From contig JBGTBD010000067.1 of assembly GCA_041749475.1 (NCBI GenBank), positions 26,868 to 90,867 on the forward strand: a stretch of DNA of 64,000 bases, read 5' to 3'. Source of the stretch: JBGTBD01 sp041749475. GTDB lineage: Bacteria; Pseudomonadota; Alphaproteobacteria; Rickettsiales; UBA998. How positions within the stretch are numbered: position 1 is the stretch's first letter; every line of letters starts with the position of its first letter. The notes below the pieces were generated by a model. That model was not told the DNA's origin. It saw only the letters and a list, made by a program, of their open reading frames with translations, and made no database searches. Shown one piece after another: positions 35,116 through 44,164 of the stretch. Position numbers and translations under genes: made by a program.

Positions 35116-35399
35116 TATCTTCCTTTTCCGCCGCCGCCCGAGGTCCCTGCGAAGCGGTTCCACCGGTCTTTGGCCATGGTTTTCTTACCCGTTAAACGGT
35201 TGCGTATCTCCTGGGTCTTGGCGCTCCAGACCGGCTCATCGTCATTTGCCGGGGCACTTGTCTGCACGGCTTTGCGCACCCGCCCCGCTTCTGCCTGCTG
35301 CACGGCGGCGTTCAACTCATGATGCCGCACATGCTCCATCATCAGATGGATGCTATGGTTACGGGCAAAAATAATCTTTCTTTTTAGTCGCTTATCCAA
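35115..35399 (-). CDS. Small basic hypothetical protein coupled to dgkA
   Basis: A 94-residue Lys/Arg-rich protein without membrane segments or known motifs; the tail is GTSGGGGKGR. The only start for the full frame is a TTG with a stop codon directly before it and no ribosome site; an ATG at residue 20 (MMEHVRHHELN) would give about 75 residues. The stop TAA overlaps the dgkA ATG (TAATG). That tight coupling is the main support for its being real. Confidence 0.5.
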   Translation of the reverse strand: MDKRLKRKIIFARNHSIHLMMEHVRHHELNAAVQQAEAGRVRKAVQTSAPANDDEPVWSAKTQEIRNRLTGKKTMAKDRWNRFAGTSGGGGKGR

Positions 35400-35591
35400 T
35401 TATCGCTGTTTCGTGAGAGGGCTATGAGTGGGGGCAAGGCAGTGCGAAGCATCTATGCGTCGTATAATGGCATGGGTTGGGAAGGGCTTTCTGGGGTTGT
35501 TTTTGAGCCATATTATCGGCTTTTATCATACGAAAAAAATCCCCGCTTGCCAAGCCGCCTGCAATATGGCAGTTTCCCCCCGCTTGACCAT

Positions 35592-35666
35592 GCCGATGTA
35601 GCTCAGTGGTAGAGCACGTCATTGGTAATGACGGGGTCGGAAGTTCGATTCTTCTCATCGGCACCA
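35592..35666 (+). tRNA. tRNA-Thr (anticodon GGT), CCA encoded
   Basis: A full cloverleaf of 75 bases. The acceptor stem GCCGATG/CATCGGC has discriminator A and an encoded CCA. The D-arm is GCTC-AGTGGTA-GAGC, the anticodon stem encloses TTGGTAA with GGT, and the T-loop is TTCGATT. It stands in a 353-base gap between the small basic gene and the chemoreceptor gene; I see nothing else in that gap. Confidence 0.97.
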
Positions 35667-35752
35667 TTTTAGGTCAGGCTTTCTGCGATAAGCATGTAGA
35701 ACGCAATGCAATCCCACACGCCGCCTCCCTTAAAAAAAGAACGCTATAGGAA

Positions 35753-37042
35753 TTACGCCGCGCGCAGATCCTGCAGGAAGCGCTGGACTTCGTTATTGAG
35801 TTCCTTCGCCTGCAACGAAAGCAGTTTTGCCGCATCGGAGACCTGATGTGCGGAATGATTCGCCGAATCGCTATGCGCTTCCACCGCGTGCAATTTATCG
35901 GTGACCGCTTCCGTCCCGTGCACGGCCATATGCATATTATGCGCGATTTCGTTAGTCGTAGCGGACTGTTCTTCCAATGCGGAGGAGATGCTGCTGAAGG
36001 ATTCCGATATCTGCGTCGTCGATAGCTTGATATTGGCGAGCGTGGTGATGATGTCGGTCGAAGCGGTATTCATCTGGTTGATGACCTTCTCGATTTCCTG
36101 AATCGACTGATTGGTCTGGCTGGCGAGGTTTTTGACCTCGCTGGCGACCACCGCGAAGCCTTTACCCGCTTCGCCTGCCCGCGCCGATTCGATAGTAGCA
36201 TTGAGGGCCAGCAGGTTGATCTTCTCGGCGATGTCGGCAACGATTTGCACAACTTCCCGAACTTTACCGGAAGCGGTTTTCAACGCATCGGCGTGAATAT
36301 CTGCACCCTCCACATAATGCACCGACTGATCGACGAGGTTGGTGGACTTGATGAGCTGGGCGGAAATCTCGCTGACCGAAGAGGACATATGTTCCGTAGC
36401 GGAAGCGACCATCTGGATATTGACCGTCGTCTTGTCCGCATCGGCGGTAGCGTCATGGGCGTTATGGCTGAAATCCTCCACGCTCTTATTGAGCGTTTCG
36501 GAAATGGTGGAAAGGCTTTCCGCGCTATGGGTAACGATATGGACGATAGAGTTGATTTGCGTCTCGAACTTAGCTGCCAGCATGTGCATGGCGGTCTTCT
36601 TTTCCTCATCGACTTTCTTGGTGAGCGCAGACTGTTCGATCTCTGCTCGTTTCTTATCAAGAATAGCTTCTTTGAAAAGTTGCACACTTTCCGCCATGCT
36701 TCCTAACTCGTCCGTGCGCTCCAGCCCCGCGACATCGACCGTCACATCGTTATGGGACAGGCGTTGCATGGCGATGGAGAGCGTGTTGAGCGGCTGCGTG
36801 ATGGAGCGCGCGACGGAGCGGGTAAACCCCAGCATGAGGAGAATAAAAAGAAACGTACTGACGAGGAGGATGGTATTAACCTCTTCTAAAAGCGCGATGG
36901 CCTCGGCATCTTTCACGGCCCGGTTATCCTGTATCAGAACGCCCTCGATCTGGGTATTTGTATAATAACTCACGCCTGCAAGTAGGATGAGAAACAGGCT
37001 GGTGACGATAGAAATCCATTTCAGCTTGGCGTGTATAGTCAT
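35753..37042 (-). CDS. Methyl-accepting chemotaxis protein without a ligand-binding domain
   Basis: A 429-residue receptor. Two membrane helices (about 11-30 and 56-75) enclose only about 25 residues of periplasmic loop. A HAMP domain follows, then the signalling hairpin with tip INLLALNATIESARAGEAGKGFAVVASEVKNLA. It therefore probably senses something in the membrane or cytoplasm, or works with a partner. The start at 37042 has GGAGGGCATT upstream. The C-terminus lacks a CheR-docking pentapeptide. It lies 3 kb from the CheA-like module, but separate genes intervene. Confidence 0.9.
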   Translation of the reverse strand: MTIHAKLKWISIVTSLFLILLAGVSYYTNTQIEGVLIQDNRAVKDAEAIALLEEVNTILLVSTFLFILLMLGFTRSVARSITQPLNTLSIAMQRLSHNDVTVDVAGLERTDELGSMAESVQLFKEAILDKKRAEIEQSALTKKVDEEKKTAMHMLAAKFETQINSIVHIVTHSAESLSTISETLNKSVEDFSHNAHDATADADKTTVNIQMVASATEHMSSSVSEISAQLIKSTNLVDQSVHYVEGADIHADALKTASGKVREVVQIVADIAEKINLLALNATIESARAGEAGKGFAVVASEVKNLASQTNQSIQEIEKVINQMNTASTDIITTLANIKLSTTQISESFSSISSALEEQSATTNEIAHNMHMAVHGTEAVTDKLHAVEAHSDSANHSAHQVSDAAKLLSLQAKELNNEVQRFLQDLRAA

Positions 37043-37287
37043 AATGCCCTCCACACGTAAAACCATACATTGCATCACAGCATGAAAGCATAAGAATCAT
37101 ATTTCTTAACCATTTAAGACAACAAAAAAACCATCTCTGGGGAAAATAAACATTTGAACTCCATTAATTTAGAATGTTCTGTAAAGTGACAATCAGATGA
37201 AAATACCCCTTTTTATGAAGATTTGATTTGAGTTCATTGTATGTACTGTTAAAAGCCACAAAGGAAAATTAATTAAAAATTAACTAT
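37043..37287. other. AT-rich divergent intergenic region
   Basis: This stretch between the chemoreceptor and the esterase/RTX gene is much richer in A and T than its surroundings. A short palindrome TAAGAA-TCATAT-TTCTTA lies at 37091-37108. It must hold both divergent promoters, but no convincing -35/-10 pair stands out. Confidence 0.5.
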
Positions 37288-38937
37288 GTGGCTGACCCTA
37301 TGTTACGTAAATTCATCATCTCCATTCTTGGCCAGTCCAATGCGCGCGGGTTGCGCATCGAGGCGGGGGACAAAGTGTCAGGCATCACTGTGTTGCAAGA
37401 TATATTGCAGGCGTTGGCGCATGCTCCGGTGATTGCGGCGTTCAAGAATGCTGATGGTAAATTTAACGACCTAGCCATCGGCGGCAGTCGGGTGAACGGC
37501 AACTCTACCGACACCGCCTATTATCAATCCAAGGATTGGTGGTTTACCGATACCGATACACCCGGCCCTGTGCTACTCAAGGTGATAGATACCTTGAGCA
37601 AAGACCTTGCCGCACAAAAAGCGCAAGGCGCTGACGTCGAGCTCTCCTTCGTCTGGGGACAGGGCGAGACCGATGCGCATGTCATCGCCGCCGCGCATGA
37701 TAAAGCGGCGGCCATCGAGCAATACCGCATTAATACCCTCAAGGTGTTTGACACCTTGAAAGCCCATTTCGGGGGTGACCTTACCATTTATATGATGCAG
37801 ACAGGGCGTTTCCTCGCCGATGCCGCCAGCGCACGCGGCTATAGCGACCGTATTATCAACGCAATTGAATATGGCCGCGAACAGGTACAGCAAGTGCAGG
37901 AGGAAATCGCCTCCGCGCGGTCCGACGTCAAGATCGCGGTCAATTATGAAGATCTGCCGATGGCGCACGAAGTCTCACCCGTACAATATGCCGACGACCC
38001 ATGGCATCTCGATAGCGATGCACGGGAAGAGGTCGGCGCGCGCCTTGCGGAATATATCGCGCTGGATAAAGGGCTGACCCATATCCTCCACGCCCCCGGC
38101 CATCTGCCGCAGTCGGCACTGGCAGATATCACCATCCATGCCGGAGACGCATTCCGCCTCGGTGGAACCAGCGCGGCCGACCTGATGACGGGAACGACGG
38201 GCAGCGACACGTTAAGCGGCGGCAGCGGTGATGATACGTTAATCGGCGGAGCGGGAGCGGACGCTTTTAACGGCGGCAACGGCGCGGATATATTTTTCTT
38301 CCAGCGACTCGGTGACAGTACGCGCTACGCCTCCGACCGCATCACCCATTTCGAGCAAGGCAAAGACCGGATAGACCTGAGCGCACTCAGCTTCACCGAC
38401 ATCCATGCGGGCAAGGCGATGGGCAGCGTGCTCGGGTTCCAAACCGTAGGCGGCAACACGGTCATCCTCGATAGCAGCCACCAGTTCCGCCTCATCCTGA
38501 CCGGGGAATACACGCTGACGAAAAGCGATTTCCTGGGCCTGGGCCGCGCTGAACACCCCGGTGTCGTACTGGAAGATACGGGCGGCAACGATGCCTTCTA
38601 TGGCACGAAGGGCGATGACACGATCCACGGCGGTGTCGGGCAGGATACGGTGCTGGGCGGTGAAGGGGCGGATCATTTCGTCTTCTCCGCCATCACCGAT
38701 AGCAGCGCCACCTCGCGTGACGTTATCCTCGATTTCGAAGCCGGCGTCGATAAGATAGACCTAAGCGGATTGGGCTTCCACGGCATCACGCATGGCCGCA
38801 CGGACGTCGGTGAATTACGCTACGTCTACAGCGCTACGAGTGACCGCACCTACATCATAGACCTGCACGGCACATTCCAACTCTTCCTGCAAGGTGACCA
38901 TTCACAAGTGTTGGAAGCGACCGACTTTATATTTTGA
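37288..38937 (+). CDS. SGNH/sialate-O-acetylesterase-like domain fused to RTX repeats
   Basis: A 549-residue probable secreted enzyme. Residues 1-260 resemble the SASA/SGNH esterase fold: nucleophile motif ILGQSN (Ser17 from the GTG), VWGQGETDA, and a late DPWHLD that may hold the Asp-His pair. The second half has two blocks of calcium-binding RTX nonapeptides (about 310-345, GGSGDDTLIGGAGADAF; about 430-460, GGVGQDTVLGGEGADHF). Each is followed by a serralysin-like region (DFEAGVDKIDLSGL). There is no N-terminal signal, so export by a type I system using the C-terminus is expected; none is adjacent. The start may be the GTG at 37288 or the ATG at 37300. Confidence 0.82.
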   Translation: MADPMLRKFIISILGQSNARGLRIEAGDKVSGITVLQDILQALAHAPVIAAFKNADGKFNDLAIGGSRVNGNSTDTAYYQSKDWWFTDTDTPGPVLLKVIDTLSKDLAAQKAQGADVELSFVWGQGETDAHVIAAAHDKAAAIEQYRINTLKVFDTLKAHFGGDLTIYMMQTGRFLADAASARGYSDRIINAIEYGREQVQQVQEEIASARSDVKIAVNYEDLPMAHEVSPVQYADDPWHLDSDAREEVGARLAEYIALDKGLTHILHAPGHLPQSALADITIHAGDAFRLGGTSAADLMTGTTGSDTLSGGSGDDTLIGGAGADAFNGGNGADIFFFQRLGDSTRYASDRITHFEQGKDRIDLSALSFTDIHAGKAMGSVLGFQTVGGNTVILDSSHQFRLILTGEYTLTKSDFLGLGRAEHPGVVLEDTGGNDAFYGTKGDDTIHGGVGQDTVLGGEGADHFVFSAITDSSATSRDVILDFEAGVDKIDLSGLGFHGITHGRTDVGELRYVYSATSDRTYIIDLHGTFQLFLQGDHSQVLEATDFIF

Positions 38938-39048
38938 AATACCCGCCGCGTGCGAACGTATCGTCGGAACGGCATTCTTATCTTTAACCGGATATATCTT
39001 TGAATATAGAATATTTACATTCTTCAAAAACTTCACTTCACTATGAGT

Positions 39049-39648
39049 TCAAGTGATTAAACTTTCACTCCATACCTTATAGAGACCCTTTATATCAGCA
39101 GAACAGAGAAGTTTGATGTGTTGTCTAATGTGACTCTCAGGCCAATCCCACCAGCGCATTGTTAGAAGCGAAGTTATATCTTCTTCAGAAAAACGCGATC
39201 GGACGAGAGTAGCAGGATTCCCTGCTACAATGCTATAGGGTGGAAATGATTTAGTAACAACAGAACCTGCTCCGACCACACAACCATCCCCTAAAGTTAC
39301 GCCAGATAGAATCATGCTGTCCTGACCTATCCATACGTCATTACCAATAACTACATTGCCATTGGTTATGGTAACACCAGAAATATGATGAGCTTCAGGC
39401 CAATCTATAATGGCAGGAAATGGATAGGCAGTTACCCAATCATATCTATGATTACCATCGAGAAAGATTTGTACATTAAGAGCAATGCAACAAAATTTGC
39501 CGATAGTTAAAGTGCATTCTTCATTCCAGCGATAATAGTGAATTATCGGAATTCCATAAGTATGTTCTCCAATTGAAAAGCCATATTGCTCTTCAAGTGG
39601 TGCTAGCTTTTGTTTGGTGTATTCTAACTTTTTAGGGGGTCGCTTCAT
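39049..39648 (-). CDS. CatB-like hexapeptide acetyltransferase (XAT family)
   Basis: A 199-residue left-handed beta-helix acyltransferase. It has hexapeptide repeats (VVIGNDVWIGQDSMILSGVTLGDGCVVGAGSVVTKSFPPYSIVAGNPA) and the catalytic-His region FLDGNHRYDWVT, as in chloramphenicol or virginiamycin acetyltransferases and sugar O-acetyltransferases. Its DNA is clearly more AT-rich than the eight genes before it, suggesting separate acquisition. As last gene of a glycan operon it more likely acetylates a sugar than an antibiotic. No ribosome site is visible; it begins three bases past the previous stop. Confidence 0.87.
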   Translation of the reverse strand: MKRPPKKLEYTKQKLAPLEEQYGFSIGEHTYGIPIIHYYRWNEECTLTIGKFCCIALNVQIFLDGNHRYDWVTAYPFPAIIDWPEAHHISGVTITNGNVVIGNDVWIGQDSMILSGVTLGDGCVVGAGSVVTKSFPPYSIVAGNPATLVRSRFSEEDITSLLTMRWWDWPESHIRQHIKLLCSADIKGLYKVWSESLIT

Positions 39649-39651
39649 AAA

Positions 39652-40179
39652 TTATGCCAGTGCGGGTTTGACGCCGGTGATGCGCATGTCGCGCGGTTCA
39701 CGCAGCTTGAATTGGGCCGGTTCCTGCTTCAGGTCGCGAAGCCCCGCCTCATGCATGATCTGTGCAAGACTGACGGGTGTATAGCCCCAGCGATGCACCA
39801 TCAGCGGGTCTTGCCAGCGCGGGTCGCCATAGAATACCCACATGGTGCGCTGTCCTTCCTGCCCCGGCTGCGCGGTATTGACGGGGTCGGCGAGGAACGC
39901 CTGACAGGCGGAAATCAGGTTCGGGCATTCCAGTATCATCTTGCCGCCGGGTTTCAGCACGCGCACCCATTCCTTCAAAATATCCACCACTTCCCACCGC
40001 CAGAAATGCTCGACCACATGCACGGCGAGGATCTCATCCGCCTCATTATCTTGAAACGGCGTCAGCTGATGCAGGTCGCAGATGACGTCTGGCTTGTTCC
40101 CGGCCCGCGCTTCCACCACGTCTACATTGACATAGCCTTCCATGATCTTGTCGCCACACCCAAGGTTAAGCCGTTTCAT
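39652..40179 (-). CDS. SAM-dependent methyltransferase
   Basis: A 175-residue class I methyltransferase. It has the SAM-binding LNLGCGDKIMEGYVNVDV at the very N-terminus, then ADEILAVHVVEHFWRWE and VLKPGGKMILECPN. The ATG at 40179 overlaps the glycosyltransferase stop (ATGA), with GGAGAG upstream. In this operon it probably methylates a sugar. The acceptor cannot be read from sequence. Confidence 0.85.
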   Translation of the reverse strand: MKRLNLGCGDKIMEGYVNVDVVEARAGNKPDVICDLHQLTPFQDNEADEILAVHVVEHFWRWEVVDILKEWVRVLKPGGKMILECPNLISACQAFLADPVNTAQPGQEGQRTMWVFYGDPRWQDPLMVHRWGYTPVSLAQIMHEAGLRDLKQEPAQFKLREPRDMRITGVKPALA

Positions 40180-41180
40180 AGAATACTCTCCAGCGCTTGT
40201 TTCCATTTCCTGCCGATGATAGCAGGTGAAAAATGTTTTTGAATATAGATTTGCCCCTCCGCGATACGCGCCTCTACGGACTCGCGTTCCGCCAAGGTCT
40301 GACGAATACCGCCCACAATATCATCCCCCACATAGGCAAAATGCGAAAAGGGTTGATAGCAGGGCAGGGGAGAGGCCACCACCGCCTTTCCATAGCGCAG
40401 CGCCTCAATCATCCGGTTGGCGGATTTGACGACTTTACGCTCATTCATCGGGCTGGGGATGAGGATGATGTCAGCGGCTTTCATCACCCCGTCCTGCACC
40501 TCCGGGTTCCAGTCGAGGGCGTTGAGCGTCAACGATGCTGGTAATTTCTCCTGAATGCCTTCCAGCAATTCCGCGATGCCTTGCCCAAAGGACGTCGTCA
40601 CCTGCAATTCCAGCGGCATCCCCTTGGAGAGTTGCACGAGCCCGTCCAGATGCTCCAATAACCCGTCGATACTGCTCGGGAACCCGTACCACCCCAGCAC
40701 CAGCTTCTCGCCGGGCGAGAATTTCGGGGAGAGAGAAGGGCTTTCGTAAGGGTCGGGAATCACCCGTGTCTCCCGGGGCTCGAATGGCAGAGTCTGTTCC
40801 GCCATCGCTTCCGTATTGCACGTCACCAAATCGGCAAGCTTGATGAGTCCGATATAACTACGCGCATATTGTGGAGTAGAAAAATGGTTGTCGCATATAT
40901 CGAGGATGATCTTGATGCCCTGTTGCCGCGCCACCAGCGCCATAGCGATATTCTCCTCCTTATAGCTTTTGGAGAAGATGATGACCTGCGACGTCAGGCA
41001 TAGTTCCGCCCGCTGGAACGCCTCGTCCTTATTCATGATACTCGATTGATACCCGTGATGCTGCAACTCCAACGCCGGGATGAGGACGCGGTAGCGCGTG
41101 CTGGCGAGCGTGGAGTAAGGCTTTCCGTTAGGCCCTTGCGTTGCGCCGCCTTGCGTGATCCAGCATAGCTTCGTTGCCAT
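40176..41180 (-). CDS. GT4-like glycosyltransferase
   Basis: A 334-residue protein with a GT-B-like outline. The N-terminal half has STRYRVLIPALELQHHGY. A second Rossmann half includes LVLGWYGFPSSIDGL and ends with the donor-site region SANRMIEALRYGKAVVASPLPCYQ, in the position of the GT4 ExxxxxE loop. The ATG follows AAGGGCTGAT. Similarity to named enzymes is low, so donor and acceptor are unknown. Confidence 0.78.
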   Translation of the reverse strand: MATKLCWITQGGATQGPNGKPYSTLASTRYRVLIPALELQHHGYQSSIMNKDEAFQRAELCLTSQVIIFSKSYKEENIAMALVARQQGIKIILDICDNHFSTPQYARSYIGLIKLADLVTCNTEAMAEQTLPFEPRETRVIPDPYESPSLSPKFSPGEKLVLGWYGFPSSIDGLLEHLDGLVQLSKGMPLELQVTTSFGQGIAELLEGIQEKLPASLTLNALDWNPEVQDGVMKAADIILIPSPMNERKVVKSANRMIEALRYGKAVVASPLPCYQPFSHFAYVGDDIVGGIRQTLAERESVEARIAEGQIYIQKHFSPAIIGRKWKQALESIL

Positions 41181-41181
41181 A

Positions 41182-41766
41182 TCAGCCCTTGCGGACGCCC
41201 AGCATATTGACCATCAAATACGGCAGGTATTTACGGTCACCGCCTTGGGGAGTTTTCACCGTCACCGCGAGGTCGTTATCGATGCCCTTGGTCTGTTCCG
41301 AAAGCGCGAAGAATTCCCCCGGCACGATCGAGGAGTAGTAAATATCTTTCCAGTCGAATTCAGGAAAGAGCTGCATCACCCCCTTGAAAGAGAAGCGGTA
41401 ATAATCGTCAGGATAGGGATGGTAGCGCCAGACCCATGGCACGGACATATAAAGGATGCCGCCCGGTTTCATCAACCGCGTGATATTCTCCGCCATCACC
41501 CACGGGCGGGTAACATGCTCCAACACCGAGCAGCAGATGCCGAGCCCGAAATGATTCTCCTGCAACGGCCCAATACCGGCGACGAGATCGACCACATGAT
41601 CCACGTTCTTACCCTCTTCCATATCGATGCCGACATAGGGATTCTGCGTATAGACATCACGGAACGAGGAAGTGTTGCCATAATCCTTACTGCCGATTTC
41701 AAGGATGGCGCCCTCGACGGAAGGCAGGAATTTTTTGAGATAAAGTGTCTGGTTGATATCGCCCAT
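41182..41766 (-). CDS. Class I SAM-dependent methyltransferase
   Basis: A 194-residue protein with motif I ILEIGSKDYGNTSSFRD, an acidic GIDMEEG at the end of strand 2, CCSVLEHVTRP and LMKPGGILYMSVPWVWRYHPYPDDYYRF. The last stretch is typical of methyltransferases in polysaccharide clusters. It lies one base from the next gene and 11 bases from the one before, inside the glycan operon. Confidence 0.82.
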   Translation of the reverse strand: MGDINQTLYLKKFLPSVEGAILEIGSKDYGNTSSFRDVYTQNPYVGIDMEEGKNVDHVVDLVAGIGPLQENHFGLGICCSVLEHVTRPWVMAENITRLMKPGGILYMSVPWVWRYHPYPDDYYRFSFKGVMQLFPEFDWKDIYYSSIVPGEFFALSEQTKGIDNDLAVTVKTPQGGDRKYLPYLMVNMLGVRKG

Positions 41767-41777
41767 GAGTGTTACTT

Positions 41778-42473
41778 TCAGGCTGAGTGTTGACGGGATG
41801 TGGGCGGGGAGGAGAGGATCATCGTCTTCCGCACGGGAACATGGTTTTCGAGCAATTCATACTGCACATGTACCTCGAAGATAATGCCGGGATGCCGTGC
41901 CGCTACGACGCCCAGTAATTGTTGCCACCATTGCGGTGGGCGGAGAGTGATGTGCGCATTATCCCCATTGGGGAGGGTCTTCTTAGCGGGGTAACACGCG
42001 GCAGTAGCGAAGACGAATTTGGTCGCATAGGAGAATAACGTGTCGAGTATCCACGGCATATCCTCTTCCGGGCAATGCTCCAGCACATCCGTGCAGATTA
42101 CCCCGTCGAACTTTCCTTCAGGCAGCGTCATGAACTCCGGGTAAGCCGGGTCATAACAGGTGATGCTGTCCAGTTTCCAGAAGCTTTGGAGGCTGGGGCA
42201 GATACTGCCGTCATACATCGGCATATCGCGCATCTTATATTGCTGCCCCTTGCCGCATCCATAATCGAGCATGGTCTTACTATGCGTGTTGATGATCAGG
42301 TCGCGCACAGGTGTGGCATAGAGCAACGCCGTGGTTCCCGGAAACGTCTTCTCGGCGGCGATCTTCTGGTCAGGTACACCTTCCCGGTGCATCTGCTGAT
42401 ACACCGCCAACAACTCACGATAACGCGCGCTGGGATTAGCCTGAGAATAAGGATAGGTGGCGAAGAAATCCAT
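41778..42473 (-). CDS. Methyltransferase-like protein of the glycan operon
   Basis: A 231-residue protein. A SAM-binding signature (TMLDYGCGKGQQY) is followed by ITCYDPAYPEFMTLPEGKFDGVICTDVLEHCPEEDMPWIL, the normal methyltransferase core. The N-terminal 60 residues (YPYSQANPSARYRELLAVYQQMH) are an extra helical cap. It starts two bases after the upstream stop. The probable role is methylation of a sugar or of a surface structure. Confidence 0.82.
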   Translation of the reverse strand: MDFFATYPYSQANPSARYRELLAVYQQMHREGVPDQKIAAEKTFPGTTALLYATPVRDLIINTHSKTMLDYGCGKGQQYKMRDMPMYDGSICPSLQSFWKLDSITCYDPAYPEFMTLPEGKFDGVICTDVLEHCPEEDMPWILDTLFSYATKFVFATAACYPAKKTLPNGDNAHITLRPPQWWQQLLGVVAARHPGIIFEVHVQYELLENHVPVRKTMILSSPPTSRQHSA

Positions 42474-42475
42474 GG

Positions 42476-44164
42476 TTACTTCCGTGCGCTCAGTTCAGCG
42501 GCCATGTCCTGCATCACGGGCTTCCAGTCCAGCACCTTCTGCTGGCGCTTGATGGTGACGGAACCGTACCAGCGGCTATCGCTGCGCTCAAGGCTCCAGC
42601 GCCAGTCGGACGCGGCCGAAAGCAGCAGGGTGGTGGGCACGCCCAACGCCCCTGCCATATGCGCGGTGGCGTTCTGGATGGTAATGACCTCATCCACCGC
42701 CGCCACCTGTGCGGCGAGGGCGGACATATCTTCATACCGATCAAAGCTGCTATCGGTAAAGATCGCACCGGGGAATTGTTTTTCCATCTCCGCCAACTCA
42801 TCCGCATGGCTGCTATATTGCAGTGAGACAAAGAGGATGTCAGGGTTAGACAGGAGCGGAGCCCACTCCGTGAGCGGGATATTGCGGTATGGCCCGGTAT
42901 TCTTATTGGAACTGAACCACGAGATGCCGACGATACGCTTCGCCCCCCGCGCCTTGGCTTTCTCTTCCATCCGCGCACGCATCGTATCGCGCTGCGCATC
43001 ACTTACTTTCAGAAAGGGCGGATGCTCTGCCGGGGTATAGCGCGGCAGTACATACCGCATTAATTCACCCAATGAGGAGTGCATGTCATAATGCGTCGCC
43101 GCATCGCGGACGATGTAGGTATCGGCTAACTGGACATCCACGTCGGGGAAGCTTTCCCGGATGAGCGGCAACAGCTTCGGATAGACGAGCAACGTCACCT
43201 TCTGCGCCTCTTCGACCAGCGGCGGAATCAGGCTCAGGAACATGATGATGTCCCCCACTCCTTGCTCTGCCCATAACACAAGCCGCTTGCCTTCAAGAGA
43301 TTCACCCTTCCATTCGGGGATGGTGAAGTCGAACGGAGTGGCGTTATCAAGCTGATGCCGCCACGTATAATCGTCATACCCTTCCTGCATCCCGGTGAGC
43401 AGGAACTGGGCTATCCCTGCGCTCATGCGGTATCCCGCCTTATCCGGTTCCAGGTCGATGGCCTTGCGATACTCCGCGAGCGATTTCTCGGGCATCGCCA
43501 GCGCAGAAAAATTACTTGCCTGTAGGATCACCATTTCCGCGTCGCCGGGGAAACGGAGTTGCCATTCTTCGGCGAGCGGGATGCCCTCCGCCGCACGTCC
43601 GGCATGAAGCAACCCCTTGCCGTAGCCTTGCAATATCTTCGCTGGCTGAAGCGGGTCGGCCTTTATCAGTGCTTCGTAATGCGGCACGGCTTCGGCGTAC
43701 ATCTCCGCTTCCGTCAGGGTCAGCAGCATCAACTGCCGCAAGGTCAAATCAGCCGGATGCTCCGCGATCAATGCGTTTAGATGCTTGATGACGGGTTCGA
43801 ATACTTTGTTGTTAAGCCCCAAGTTCAGCAACTCCTGCACCGCCTCCGGCATCCCCGGATTATGGGTGAGGAATAAATCAAGCGCCTTGATCGCCGCTTT
43901 GGGATTCCCGGCTTTCTTCTCGATCTCCACCAGCTTCTGCGTATGACGGAAATTATGTGGGTCTTGCGCGGCGGCCTGTTGCATGTGCTGGTTGCCCTTT
44001 ACCATATCTCCGCTCTGGAAATAGGTGAGCCCGGCGAGATGGAGTATCTCCGCATTTTGCGGGTTTTTTTCCAGCAGGCGCAGGTAGCCGTTGCGCGCTT
44101 CCTCCACCTTGCCGTTGGCGTGCAGCTTCATGATGTCGGTCAGTTCAGCGGGTAATGCGCTCAT
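42476..44164 (-). CDS. TPR-glycosyltransferase, paralog 3 of 3
   Basis: A 562-residue protein. Residues 1-270 are tetratricopeptide repeats (for example GKVEEARNGYLRLLEKNPQNAEILHLAGL). The rest is a GT-B-like domain of the GT9/GT41 type, with IPEWKGESLEGKRLVLWAEQGVGDIIMF at its start and ITIQNATAHMAGALGVPTTLLL near the end, the donor-binding side. It shares this layout and many identical motifs with the two genes upstream. Its ATG overlaps their last stop (ATGA). Such proteins glycosylate flagellin or other surface proteins in some alphaproteobacteria; that use is an inference here. Confidence 0.83.
   Translation of the reverse strand: MSALPAELTDIMKLHANGKVEEARNGYLRLLEKNPQNAEILHLAGLTYFQSGDMVKGNQHMQQAAAQDPHNFRHTQKLVEIEKKAGNPKAAIKALDLFLTHNPGMPEAVQELLNLGLNNKVFEPVIKHLNALIAEHPADLTLRQLMLLTLTEAEMYAEAVPHYEALIKADPLQPAKILQGYGKGLLHAGRAAEGIPLAEEWQLRFPGDAEMVILQASNFSALAMPEKSLAEYRKAIDLEPDKAGYRMSAGIAQFLLTGMQEGYDDYTWRHQLDNATPFDFTIPEWKGESLEGKRLVLWAEQGVGDIIMFLSLIPPLVEEAQKVTLLVYPKLLPLIRESFPDVDVQLADTYIVRDAATHYDMHSSLGELMRYVLPRYTPAEHPPFLKVSDAQRDTMRARMEEKAKARGAKRIVGISWFSSNKNTGPYRNIPLTEWAPLLSNPDILFVSLQYSSHADELAEMEKQFPGAIFTDSSFDRYEDMSALAAQVAAVDEVITIQNATAHMAGALGVPTTLLLSAASDWRWSLERSDSRWYGSVTIKRQQKVLDWKPVMQDMAAELSARK

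Noticed and set aside
35424..35612. A 62-codon plus-strand open frame before tRNA-Thr
   Set aside because: It runs into the tRNA, has no ribosome site and shows no protein-like pattern.
42075..43040. A 321-codon plus-strand open frame across the methyltransferase and TPR-glycosyltransferase genes
   Set aside because: It runs across two well-supported minus-strand genes and has no domain or ribosome site.
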